DNA from: JAAXHH01 sp965248395
Lineage (GTDB): Bacteria > JAAXHH01
DNA: 64,000 nucleotides
Direction: 5' to 3'
Assembly (NCBI GenBank): GCA_965248395.1
Contig: OZ252103.1
Location: forward strand, 2,294,001-2,358,000
In this document: piece by piece, positions 8,803 through 16,600 of the stretch
How positions within the stretch are numbered: position 1 is the stretch's first letter
How the letters are laid out: every line of letters begins with the position of its first letter
Notes under the pieces: model-generated
Seen by the model: only the letters and a program-made list of their open reading frames with translations
The model's database searches: none
Told to the model about the DNA's origin: nothing
Made by a program: the position numbers and the translations under genes

Positions 8803-9282
8803 ATGTCATTTCTCGATCCGGCCGCTATTCGTCTGGAACGGCACGAAGATCAGCCGCCCACCCTTTCCATCGCGGGCGACCTGTTCTTCAATGTCAAGAT
8901 CCGCCAGGCTTTCCCACTATCGTTCGAAAGCCGGTACATCACGTTTTTCGACCAGGAAGACGAATACCTGGGTCTCGTCTCCGATCCGGCGTCGTGCGAC
9001 GAGGATACCTTTCGAATTATCCAGGATGAAATCGACTGGCGCTATTTTCGTCCGAAAGTAACACGCATCGTGGAAATGGAAAGCCGGGGCGGGACGTCTC
9101 TATTCTCCGTGGAGACTGACCGGGGCGCGGTAAAGATTCCGATGCGGGACCTCAGGGAAGGCATGGTGGAAATGTCGCCGGGGCGTATCCTGATTACGGA
9201 CGAAAACGGCAACCGGTACGAGATCCCCGACCTCGACCGGATGGACCGGCGCAGCCGCCGGCTGATCCGCCGCCTGGTCTGA
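8803..9282 (+). CDS. DUF1854 family protein
   Basis: A 159-residue soluble protein without signal peptide or membrane segment. It shows the DUF1854 pattern: an N-terminal PLSFESRYITFFDQEDEYLG block and a central IDWRYFRPKVTRIVEM, followed by a basic C-terminus rich in Arg. It starts three bases after the stop of the ABC exporter, so the two are one transcription unit. In other bacteria this family is repeatedly found next to the same kind of ABC protein and sometimes near cyanophycin genes. A role as a cytoplasmic partner or regulator of the transporter is an inference. No enzyme motif is seen. Confidence 0.82.
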   Translation: MSFLDPAAIRLERHEDQPPTLSIAGDLFFNVKIRQAFPLSFESRYITFFDQEDEYLGLVSDPASCDEDTFRIIQDEIDWRYFRPKVTRIVEMESRGGTSLFSVETDRGAVKIPMRDLREGMVEMSPGRILITDENGNRYEIPDLDRMDRRSRRLIRRLV

Positions 9283-9346
9283 TATTGACCGCCGCTGGAT
9301 CCATCTCCAGGTCTGGCACTCCACCAGTTGTGTCTTGCGAGTCTAG

Positions 9347-9649
9347 TCAGTTCATCAAGATCGGAACGATCTTCGCGTAGGCCGTCCTGAACCCGAGAAC
9401 GGCCAGGTAAACCCCGAACCCCAGTATGATCATCAGGATCGTGCCGGACGTTACCATGAGCGGCTTGCTTTCGGCGAAACGCTGCTTGAGGCGCTCTACC
9501 CTGGCGTAGATCTCCGGATATTTGCGTTCCAGGCGATCCAGCATGCGACGGGCGAAGGCGTTGCGCGTGGACAGGATCGACAGTCCGATCACGATGAACA
9601 GCACGCCCTGCAATAGAGGCAGAAAGATGCCGAGGACCCCAAGGAACAA
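9347..9649 (-). CDS. Small PGPGW-like membrane protein with non-standard start
   Basis: A protein of at least 100 residues with two hydrophobic hairpins: FLGVLGIFLPLLQGVLFIVIGLSIL near the N-terminus and a second near SGTILMIILGFGVYL. A charged segment (RRMLDRLERKYPEIYARVERLK) lies between. The pattern resembles PGPGW-type transmembrane proteins, with LLQG in place of PGPG. There is no ATG in the frame. The TTG at 9649 is used here, but the open frame continues to the stop of the TPR gene at 9749, and the extra residues (QKLLIRIAQSVFGWTF) look like a genuine part of the protein. A CTG or other rare start upstream is therefore possible. It follows the TPR gene as the last member of a minus-strand group. 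Confidence 0.6.
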   Translation of the reverse strand: MFLGVLGIFLPLLQGVLFIVIGLSILSTRNAFARRMLDRLERKYPEIYARVERLKQRFAESKPLMVTSGTILMIILGFGVYLAVLGFRTAYAKIVPILMN

Positions 9650-9748
9650 AAACGTCCATCCGAAAACGGACTGGGCAATGCGTATCAGTAGTTTCTGCTC
9701 TATCTTATTATTCCAATCGCTTGACTGCCTACCGCGTTCAGGACCGGG

Positions 9749-10060
9749 TCAGTCCAGAAACGCGATGGCCTCCCGCATTTCGTCCAGGTCCTTGGCGTCG
9801 CCCTGACGTTCCGCCACGACGATGCCCCGTTCGTAGCACTGCCGGGCCTCTTCGAATCGATCCAGCTGTTCGAGTACCCGCCCGGCCTGGTGATAACCCG
9901 CCGTATAGTCCGGCGATGCTTCCATGAGCCGTTCCAGAATACCTGCCGCTTCTTCAAGGCGGTTCGAACTCACGTACTCCAGTGCGATCGCGTATTGAAT
10001 AAATGGATCGCGGGGGTCCTGTCTGGCAAGCAACTCAAGCTGTTCGAGGCGCGAATTCAT
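9749..10060 (-). CDS. Small TPR-repeat protein
   Basis: A 103-residue cytoplasmic protein made almost entirely of tetratricopeptide repeats: IQYAIALEYVSSNRLEEAAG, then AGYHQAGRVLEQLDRFEEAR and a final helix pair ending AIAFLD. About two and a half repeats are present. It starts ten bases downstream of the SDR gene and is probably co-transcribed with it. Such short TPR proteins act as adaptors; no partner can be identified. Its stop codon is in the same frame as the downstream PGPGW-like frame. Confidence 0.8.
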   Translation of the reverse strand: MNSRLEQLELLARQDPRDPFIQYAIALEYVSSNRLEEAAGILERLMEASPDYTAGYHQAGRVLEQLDRFEEARQCYERGIVVAERQGDAKDLDEMREAIAFLD

Positions 10061-10070
10061 GTAGCGTTTC

Positions 10071-10841
10071 CTAAATCAGCGACCGGGACTGGCATCCGTC
10101 CACGTTTATACAGGCGCCGGTCACCCAGCTTGCCCGGCCCGATGACAGGAAAACCACGACGTTCGCGATCTCTTCGGGATTGCCGAAACGTCCGGCGGGG
10201 ATCTCCTGGTCCACGAATCTGCCGATGCCTTCGGGGTCAGCGTCCATGCGTTTCTGCCAGTTACCACCCGGAAATATGACTGATCCGGGAGCGACCGTGT
10301 TCACGCGAATGCCCGTTTTGGCCAGTTCCTTGGCGAGCGTCTTTCCCATGGAGATTTCCGCGGCTTTCGTGGCGTTGTAGGTAGCGGGTCCACCCGCCTC
10401 CCGGCCGAAGATCGAGGATATCGTGATGATCGATCCGCTATTCCGGTCTTGCATTGAAGGGAGCACGGCCCGCGTTGCCCGCACCGCGGCGAACATGTTC
10501 AGGTTGAACACGTGAAGCCATTCGTCATCGGAAACATCGCCGAACGGGTTCCAGACGCTTCCGCCGACGTTGTTGACCAGGATGTCTATTTTCCCCCACC
10601 GATCCAGCGTGGCTTCAACGACCCGGTCGATCCCGGCGGCCGTGGTCAGATCTCCGGCGGTTGCCAGCGTTTCTACGCCTTTTTGCGCGACCTCCTCTTC
10701 GGTCGCCAACAATCGCTCTTCTCCCCTGGCGCACAGGCTGACGTGGCATCCTTCGTCCGCGAAGCCAAGGGCGATCGAACGACCGATACCCCGGCTGGAA
10801 CCGGTAACAAGCGCAACTTTGTTCTTCAATCCGAGATCCAT
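10071..10841 (-). CDS. Short-chain dehydrogenase/reductase (SDR)
   Basis: A 256-residue classical SDR. The cofactor motif is TGSSRGIGRSIALGF (near residue 15), the NNVGG motif follows the fourth strand, and the catalytic triad is in ISSIFGREAGGPATYNATKA (Ser, Tyr, Lys). The C-terminus has NPEEIANVVVFLSS and a VDGCQSR ending typical of the family. An AGGGGA element precedes the ATG at 10841. It sits between a zinc alcohol dehydrogenase upstream and the TPR gene downstream on the same strand. It would oxidise or reduce a hydroxyl/keto group with NAD(P); substrate unknown. Confidence 0.9.
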   Translation of the reverse strand: MDLGLKNKVALVTGSSRGIGRSIALGFADEGCHVSLCARGEERLLATEEEVAQKGVETLATAGDLTTAAGIDRVVEATLDRWGKIDILVNNVGGSVWNPFGDVSDDEWLHVFNLNMFAAVRATRAVLPSMQDRNSGSIITISSIFGREAGGPATYNATKAAEISMGKTLAKELAKTGIRVNTVAPGSVIFPGGNWQKRMDADPEGIGRFVDQEIPAGRFGNPEEIANVVVFLSSGRASWVTGACINVDGCQSRSLI

Positions 10842-10883
10842 TTAATATCCCCTTGTCTGGTGTTCCCCTGCCGGACGCAAATC

Positions 10884-11909
10884 CTAGTCGACCGGTTTGA
10901 ACAATATCTTCATGCCTTCTTTGTCAAGCAGCCGGCGAAAAGCGGTTTCCCACTCGGTCAGCGGCACCACGTCCGATACGATCGGGGCCAGTTCGATCTT
11001 GCGCTGATCCAGTAGTACCATGGTACGGTCCCAGGCATCCAGGGAACCGGCGAACGAGGTCTTGATCGTGATTTCCTTCAATTCCGCCGGGAAGAAATCC
11101 ACTTCGAACGGGCTGCCATGCAAACCGATCTGCATGATGGTACCCTGTTTCCTCACCAGGTCGATGGCCGATCTGGTGGCCGCCGCCGACCCGGAGCATT
11201 CGTACACGACATCGGCGCCGTAGCCCTGGGTTCGATCGCGGACGATCTCCAGAAGGTCGGCCTGGTCGATGTTGACCGTCTCGTCCGCCCACGTGGCGCC
11301 GAGCTCGAGCCGCTCGGCATCCGCCGAGGTACCGGTCAGGATCACGTAAGCGCCTTCCGCTTTCGCCACCTGCGTCGTCAACATTCCTATGGGACCGGGT
11401 CCCGTAACCACCGCGACGTCTCCAGCGGCAACGGAAGTTCGTATGGAAACGGCCTTGACGCAGCAGCAGAGTGGTTCGCTCAGCGCCCCAGTGGTCAAAT
11501 CCACGTGGTCCGGTATCCGGCGAACCGCCCAGGCGGGCATTACCACGAACTTCGTGAAGACACCGTGAACCCCGCTGCCGATGGACTGGCGGGTGTCGCA
11601 CAGGCTGTGCTGACCCGCCGCGCAGTACCGGCACACGCCGCAGACGACCGTGGTCGGTATCCCGGTCACCGCATCGCCCGGCCGGTATTCGTCCGTGCCG
11701 GCCACCTCGTCCACGATGCCGGAAAATTCGTGGCCCATGATCACGGGTGGATTGTAGGGATACTCGTCCTTGTAAATATGGATGTCGGTGCCGCATATCC
11801 CAGCAGCCCTGATCTCCACCCGGACGTCACCGGGACCGAGGTCCGGAACCGGCATATCACGGACTTCCATTTTGATCGGTCCACGGTCGTATTTGACCAG
11901 TCCTTTCAT
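10884..11909 (-). CDS. Zinc-dependent medium-chain alcohol dehydrogenase
   Basis: A 341-residue MDR-family dehydrogenase similar to sorbitol/threonine dehydrogenases. Catalytic zinc ligands are in GICGTDIH (Cys) and MGHEFSG (His-Glu). The structural-zinc loop is VCGVCRYCAAGQHSLC. The NAD(P) fold motif is seen as VVTGPGPIGMLTTQVAK. The gene precedes an SDR on the same strand with a 42-base gap, which suggests successive oxidation steps on one sugar or polyol. The assignment to a precise enzyme such as sorbitol dehydrogenase is not possible from sequence alone. Confidence 0.9.
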   Translation of the reverse strand: MKGLVKYDRGPIKMEVRDMPVPDLGPGDVRVEIRAAGICGTDIHIYKDEYPYNPPVIMGHEFSGIVDEVAGTDEYRPGDAVTGIPTTVVCGVCRYCAAGQHSLCDTRQSIGSGVHGVFTKFVVMPAWAVRRIPDHVDLTTGALSEPLCCCVKAVSIRTSVAAGDVAVVTGPGPIGMLTTQVAKAEGAYVILTGTSADAERLELGATWADETVNIDQADLLEIVRDRTQGYGADVVYECSGSAAATRSAIDLVRKQGTIMQIGLHGSPFEVDFFPAELKEITIKTSFAGSLDAWDRTMVLLDQRKIELAPIVSDVVPLTEWETAFRRLLDKEGMKILFKPVD

Positions 11910-12001
11910 CCTCGAAACCTCGCTGCGAATTCGTCACCGACAGGGGCGGTTTGAATATATGGCTGCGTGCCGGGGATGACAAGATCAAACACAATAAGGC
12001 G

Positions 12002-12030
12002 TTGACACATGGAGGGTTCGATCATATGTT
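12002..12030 (+). promoter_or_regulatory. Sigma-70-type promoter of tRNA-Arg
   Basis: TTGACA at 12002-12007 and TATGTT at 12025-12030 are separated by 17 bases and lie 25 bases upstream of the tRNA-Arg 5' end. Confidence 0.72.
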
Positions 12031-12055
12031 GAGCACGGCCCGAATCCAACCTCCC

Positions 12056-12128
12056 GCCCCCGTAGCTCAGAGGATAGAGCAGCGGTTTCCTAAACCGTTG
12101 GTCGGGTGTTCGACTCACCCCGGGGGTA
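12056..12128 (+). tRNA. tRNA-Arg (anticodon CCT)
   Basis: A 73-base cloverleaf: acceptor GCCCCCG pairing with CGGGGGT, D stem GCTC/GAGC, anticodon stem GCGGT/ACCGT with loop TTCCTAA, and T arm GGGTG-TTCGACT-CACCC. The anticodon CCT reads AGG. The discriminator base is A at 12128 and no CCA is encoded. A good promoter lies just upstream. Confidence 0.95.
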
Positions 12129-12185
12129 TTCCCAGTCTCCGACATATTCCGAAAATCCCAGACGCACGCAGCACAGGAGGTCTTC

Positions 12186-13487
12186 ATGTCCGATCTGTCC
12201 CGGTACATACAGGAAACGCCGCTCATCGACACCCACGAACATCTCAGGTTCGAAGAGGAGTGGGTCCGCGACGGACCGGACGTGCTGCAGGATCTTTTCG
12301 GAAATTACGTCCCGGCAGACCTCGTGGTCGCCGGCGCGTCGCAGGAGGATGTCGATTTTCTCCTGGATTCCGGTCGCGGGGATGTAGCTGCACGTTTCGA
12401 GCGCGTCCGGAAGGCATGGGAAGCCGTAATACACACGGGTTACGGCGAAGCCGTGGGCATCCTGGCGGAAGAAGTATATGGCATGACCGATCTTACCGCC
12501 GAGGGCCTGCTGGCGGCACAGGGCGAAAACGAACGGCTCCGCGCACCCGGTCGGCGCCTGGCCCTCCTGCGGGATCGCGCGGGTCTGGATCACGTGCAGA
12601 TCGACAATTTCGTATGGGCGTGCGAGCCGGATGTCTCCGGCCCGGGTTTCTTTCTATACGATTTATCATGGATGGGATTCTGCAATGGCGAAGTGCCCCA
12701 GGAGAAACTGGCAGCGGAAACAGGGATCACCGTTGAAAACCTGGAGAGTCTGCGCAGCGCCATGGCCGCGCTTTTCGCGAAATACGGTCCCCATGCCATC
12801 GCCGTCAAGGCGCAGCACGCCTATTCGAGAACGCTGCGTTGGGTGGAGCGGGGAGACGACGAAGCCGCAAGGGCCCTCGAGACCATATTGAGGGATCCCG
12901 GGAACGCGCCCGAAGAGGCCTCGCTGTGCCTGGGAGACTGGGCCTGGGCGCGGGGTGTGGAACTATCCATCGAATACGGCCTTCCTTTCAAGATCCACAC
13001 CGGTTACTACGCGGGCCACAGCAGGATGCCGGTGGACCGCATCAAGAGCGGCCATCTCTGCGGTTTGCTGGCCAGGTATCCTGATGCCCGGTTCGTGCTG
13101 ATGCATATCGCCTACCCCTACAGCCACGAGTTGATCGCCCTAGCCAAGCACTATCCCAACGTCTGGGTGGACCTCTGTTGGGCCTGGTCCATCGATCCCT
13201 ACAGTTCCTGTGATTTCGTCCGTCGTTTCATCCACGCCGTACCCATCAACAAGCTATTCGCTTTTGGCGGGGACACTTTCTGGCCCACCAGCGCCTATGC
13301 CTACGCCGTGCAGGCCCGGAAGTGGTTGAGCAGGGCCCTGGAAGCCGAGGTAGAGGACGGTCTCCTCTCCAAGAAGCAGGCGATGGACGTAGCGCTCCGC
13401 CTGATGCAGACCAACCAGCGGGACTGTTTCGATATCGACGGAACCCGCGAACATATCGCCCGGGATATGGTTAAGTCAGGGGAGTAG
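12186..13487 (+). CDS. Amidohydrolase-family metal-dependent hydrolase
   Basis: A 433-residue TIM-barrel amidohydrolase of the amidohydrolase-2/uronate-isomerase-like branch. The HxH metal motif is DTHEHL at residues 15-20. Later metal or catalytic positions appear as AVKAQHAYSRT (Lys), FKIHTGYYAGH, VLMHIAYPYSHE and the final AFGGDTFWP Asp. The C-terminus carries several helices. It lies between two tRNA genes in the same orientation. Hydrolysis or isomerisation of a sugar-derived or lactone substrate is plausible; the precise reaction is unknown. Confidence 0.82.
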   Translation: MSDLSRYIQETPLIDTHEHLRFEEEWVRDGPDVLQDLFGNYVPADLVVAGASQEDVDFLLDSGRGDVAARFERVRKAWEAVIHTGYGEAVGILAEEVYGMTDLTAEGLLAAQGENERLRAPGRRLALLRDRAGLDHVQIDNFVWACEPDVSGPGFFLYDLSWMGFCNGEVPQEKLAAETGITVENLESLRSAMAALFAKYGPHAIAVKAQHAYSRTLRWVERGDDEAARALETILRDPGNAPEEASLCLGDWAWARGVELSIEYGLPFKIHTGYYAGHSRMPVDRIKSGHLCGLLARYPDARFVLMHIAYPYSHELIALAKHYPNVWVDLCWAWSIDPYSSCDFVRRFIHAVPINKLFAFGGDTFWPTSAYAYAVQARKWLSRALEAEVEDGLLSKKQAMDVALRLMQTNQRDCFDIDGTREHIARDMVKSGE

Positions 13488-13512
13488 CGTCAACGGTATT
13501 TTTAGGTTGACG
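13488..13512 (+). repeat. Inverted repeat after the amidohydrolase gene
   Basis: CGTCAAC at 13488-13494 and GTTGACG at 13506-13512 form a perfect 7-base stem immediately after the stop codon. No T-run follows, so it is not a canonical intrinsic terminator; it may protect or end the transcript. Confidence 0.5.
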
Positions 13513-13562
13513 GTAATTGCTCTAACGGCGACTGGCTGGCGCTCCCGGGGTCTAAAAACGGG

Positions 13563-13591
13563 TTGCATCCAGCGGTGCCGGGTTATATATT
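13563..13591 (+). promoter_or_regulatory. Promoter of tRNA-Thr
   Basis: TTGCAT at 13563-13568 and TATATT at 13586-13591 are spaced by 17 bases, with the tRNA 5' end 17 bases downstream of the -10 element. The -35 is weak, the -10 good. Confidence 0.6.
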
Positions 13592-13607
13592 ACTCCTGTC
13601 TTTACAG

Positions 13608-13680
13608 GCCACGATAGCTCAGCTGGTAGAGCAATTCACTCGTAATGAATAGGTCGCCGGTTCAATCCCGGCTCGTGGCT
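13608..13680 (+). tRNA. tRNA-Thr (anticodon CGT)
   Basis: A 73-base cloverleaf: acceptor GCCACGA/TCGTGGC, D stem GCTC/GAGC, anticodon stem ATTCA/TGAAT with loop CTCGTAA, and T arm GCCGG-TTCAATC-CCGGC. The anticodon CGT reads ACG. CCA is not encoded. Positions 13636-13680 also encode, on the other strand, the last 14 residues and the stop codon of the polyketide synthase. Confidence 0.95.
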
Positions 13681-16600
13681 TTTCAACGCTTCAAACAGGA
13701 TGTCGATTGTCTCGCTGATGGCGGCCGTCGATTGCAGGGTTTCAATCGGTATAGACACGTGCAGTCCCGCCTCGATCCGGTTCCGCAATTCCACGGCCAT
13801 GAGGGAATCTACCCCCAGGCTGCGCCAGGTTTGCCCGAGTTCCAAGCTCCCCGGCTCCATCTCCACGATCCGGCAGACCGCTTCGATCAAATACTCCTCG
13901 ATATAGGAGCGAAGTCGTCCCTCGGGCAGCGTGCTTGCATCCTCTCGAGATATGGCGGTCATCGTCGGCGATGTTCGTTCGGCGTTGGCATCCGGTGACA
14001 ACAGCCGTCCTATCCGTGTATCACCAGCCGATTCCAACAGGGGGATGACGCCCACCCTGTGAATGTCACGACGCAATAACCGATCCAGCAGCGTGCCGGC
14101 CTCTTCGGGCGGGATCGATCGCATTCCCTGCCGTCTGAGCCGATCCACGGCACGTTCATCGGTCATCATCCCCGTATTCTCCCAGGAACCCCAGTTGATC
14201 GCCGTCACCGGCAGGCCCTCTTGCCGCCGAAGGTCCGCAAGGCCGTCGAGATAGGCGTTTGCGGCGGCGTAGGACGCCTGGCCCGCGGTGCCGACGAGGG
14301 AAGACGCCGAGGAGAAAAGGACGAACAGGTCCAGTTCCCTGTCCCTGGTTAATTCGTGAAGATACCGGGCGCCTGTCGTCTTGGGTTCGAGCACCCGGCG
14401 GAACCGATCGGCGGTCTGGGAGAGCAGAATGCCGTCGTCCAGCACGCCAGCCGCGTGGAAAACTCCTTTGAACGGCGCATCCTCCTCTTTCAGGTCCGCT
14501 ATGAGACTTTCCATCGCCTCGCGGTCGGTCACGTCGGCCTGGACATACCGTATTTTCCCATCAGAATCCGTTTCCAGTTCTACATCCTCTCGGCGCCGAC
14601 GGCCCGTTACGACAACCAGGCCGGTTTTTCGATCGAGCAGCCACCGCGTCAGGAAGCGACCGATCCCTCCCGCGCCCCCCGTTACTAGATAGGATCCTCC
14701 AGGACGTATGACCGGGTCGTTCTCTCCCAGGTGCACTGGGATGGACGCTCCGTCGTCCACGAGGACCAGTTTTCCCACGTGGCGCGCCTGTGCCATGTAC
14801 CGGAAAGCCTCCCGCGCATGTCCCATCGGGTAGACCCTGTACGGCAAGGGACGTATCCGTCCATCCGAAGCCATTTCGACGACCGTTCGCAATAGGTCTC
14901 CCGCTCGGGCGGGCCTCTCCTGGATGAATTGAGAGAGATCGATGGGATGATAGGACCTGTTGTTATCAAACCGGCGAAGGTCGATGAGTTCGTGCCCAAG
15001 CATACCGGTTTTCCCGAGCTCGATAAAACGTCCGTGGGGGGCCAGCACCGACATGGAAGCCGTCATGGCAGGGCCGGATAGCGCGTTGAGGACGATATCC
15101 ACTCCCCGTCCATCCGTCATCCGCATGATTTCTTCCGCGAAGTCCAGCGAACGGGAATCAAGCGTGTGAGAAACGCCTAACTCCTGGAGATAGCCCCGTT
15201 TTTCGGGGGATCCCGCCGTGGCGAACACTTCGGCCTTCGCTTGCAGCGCGAGCAGAACGGCGGCCAGTCCCACCCCACCGGTAGCGTTGTGTATAAGGAC
15301 GCGGTCTCCAGCCGACATTTCGCCCCGGACCACGAGACCCAGGTATGCCGTCATGTAGGCGACGGGCAGCGTGGCGGACTCCTCGATACCCAGGTGCTCA
15401 GGTTTGCGGACGACCAAATCGGCTTTAGCGGTAATGCTTCCGGTCATGGTCGCCGGCAACGTCCCCATGACCACATCGCCGGTATCCACGTGTTTTACCC
15501 CTTCGCCCCGCGCGGTCACTTCGCCGACACATTCCCATCCGAACGAAGGACGCCGCCGCAACGGGTCCGGCAGCTTGCCTAGGGCGGTCAGTACGTCCCG
15601 GAAGTTCAATCCAGCGGCCCTAACGCGGATGACCACTTCATCCGGGCCGGGCTGGGTCGCCGGTTTCGTTTCAAACCGGAGATCTTCGATCGAACCAGGT
15701 GTGGACTGAGTTAGTTTGTAACTTGTTTTTATTGTAGAAGTTAAAGGTACGATTTTAGCCTCGCACCGACCCAGATCGAGGGGATTCAAGCGGCGGGTAT
15801 AGATGGCCGCTCCCCGCAGCGCGATTTCTCCAGGCAACTTTTCCATCTGTACCATTTCGGCAAGACGTGCCACATCGATCCGGTCGAACGGGCCGGGAAG
15901 GTCGATCAGCGTGCAGTTCAACTCGGGGTGTTCCTGCGCGGCGACCCGTCCGCTGCCCCAGATCGTCGCGCGTTCCGGCGCCGTTCGCTCATCCGGCGCC
16001 ACGGATTGCGCCGTCGCCGTAATCAGACGCAGGTGGCACGAAAGATCCGGGTAGTCCAGCACCGTCCGGATCAATTCGAATGATTCCAGCGCGGGTCCGG
16101 TATCCCGTCCGGACGGCCCGTTACCGCCACCGGTCCACATCCCAATGATACCCACGTTGTTTCCTTTTGCGGGTTTTAACAATCCCAGTTTGTTGGTAAG
16201 TGCCGCCGTACCATTCCGGGGTCCATCTCCGGAGAAATCGATACACTCGCTCTTGCCCCCGTGCCGGGAAAGGGCATCGGCGAGCCCGGCCCCGAGTCGC
16301 TGGTCGTCCGAGAGTACGAACCAGTGGGCTATCGGACTGGATTGGGCGTGTTCCTCCCAGGGTGTCGCGGCCACCCACTCCTCCCTGTACAGTCCGTGGG
16401 GATTCCTGGTGATCCGGCGGCTGCCCAGGCCGCCTGGCGGGGACAGGGCCACGCCGTCCAAGGACACTAAGGGCAGGCCAAACTCGTCGACGAGGTATAC
16501 GTCGGCCACCAGGCCACTGCCCATCGCTTTCTCCCGCATCCTGGCGTAGGCATACAGGATTTCGTCCTGATCGGGAAGTCTCTGGAGCACAATGGTTTCC

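Noticed and set aside
13488..13512. Intrinsic terminator after the amidohydrolase gene
   Set aside because: The stem is perfect but no T-run follows; listed as an inverted repeat only.
12890..13608. Integrase or phage gene associated with the tRNA-Thr locus
   Set aside because: No integrase, recombinase or second tRNA fragment is visible nearby, so the insertion idea for the PKS stays an inference.
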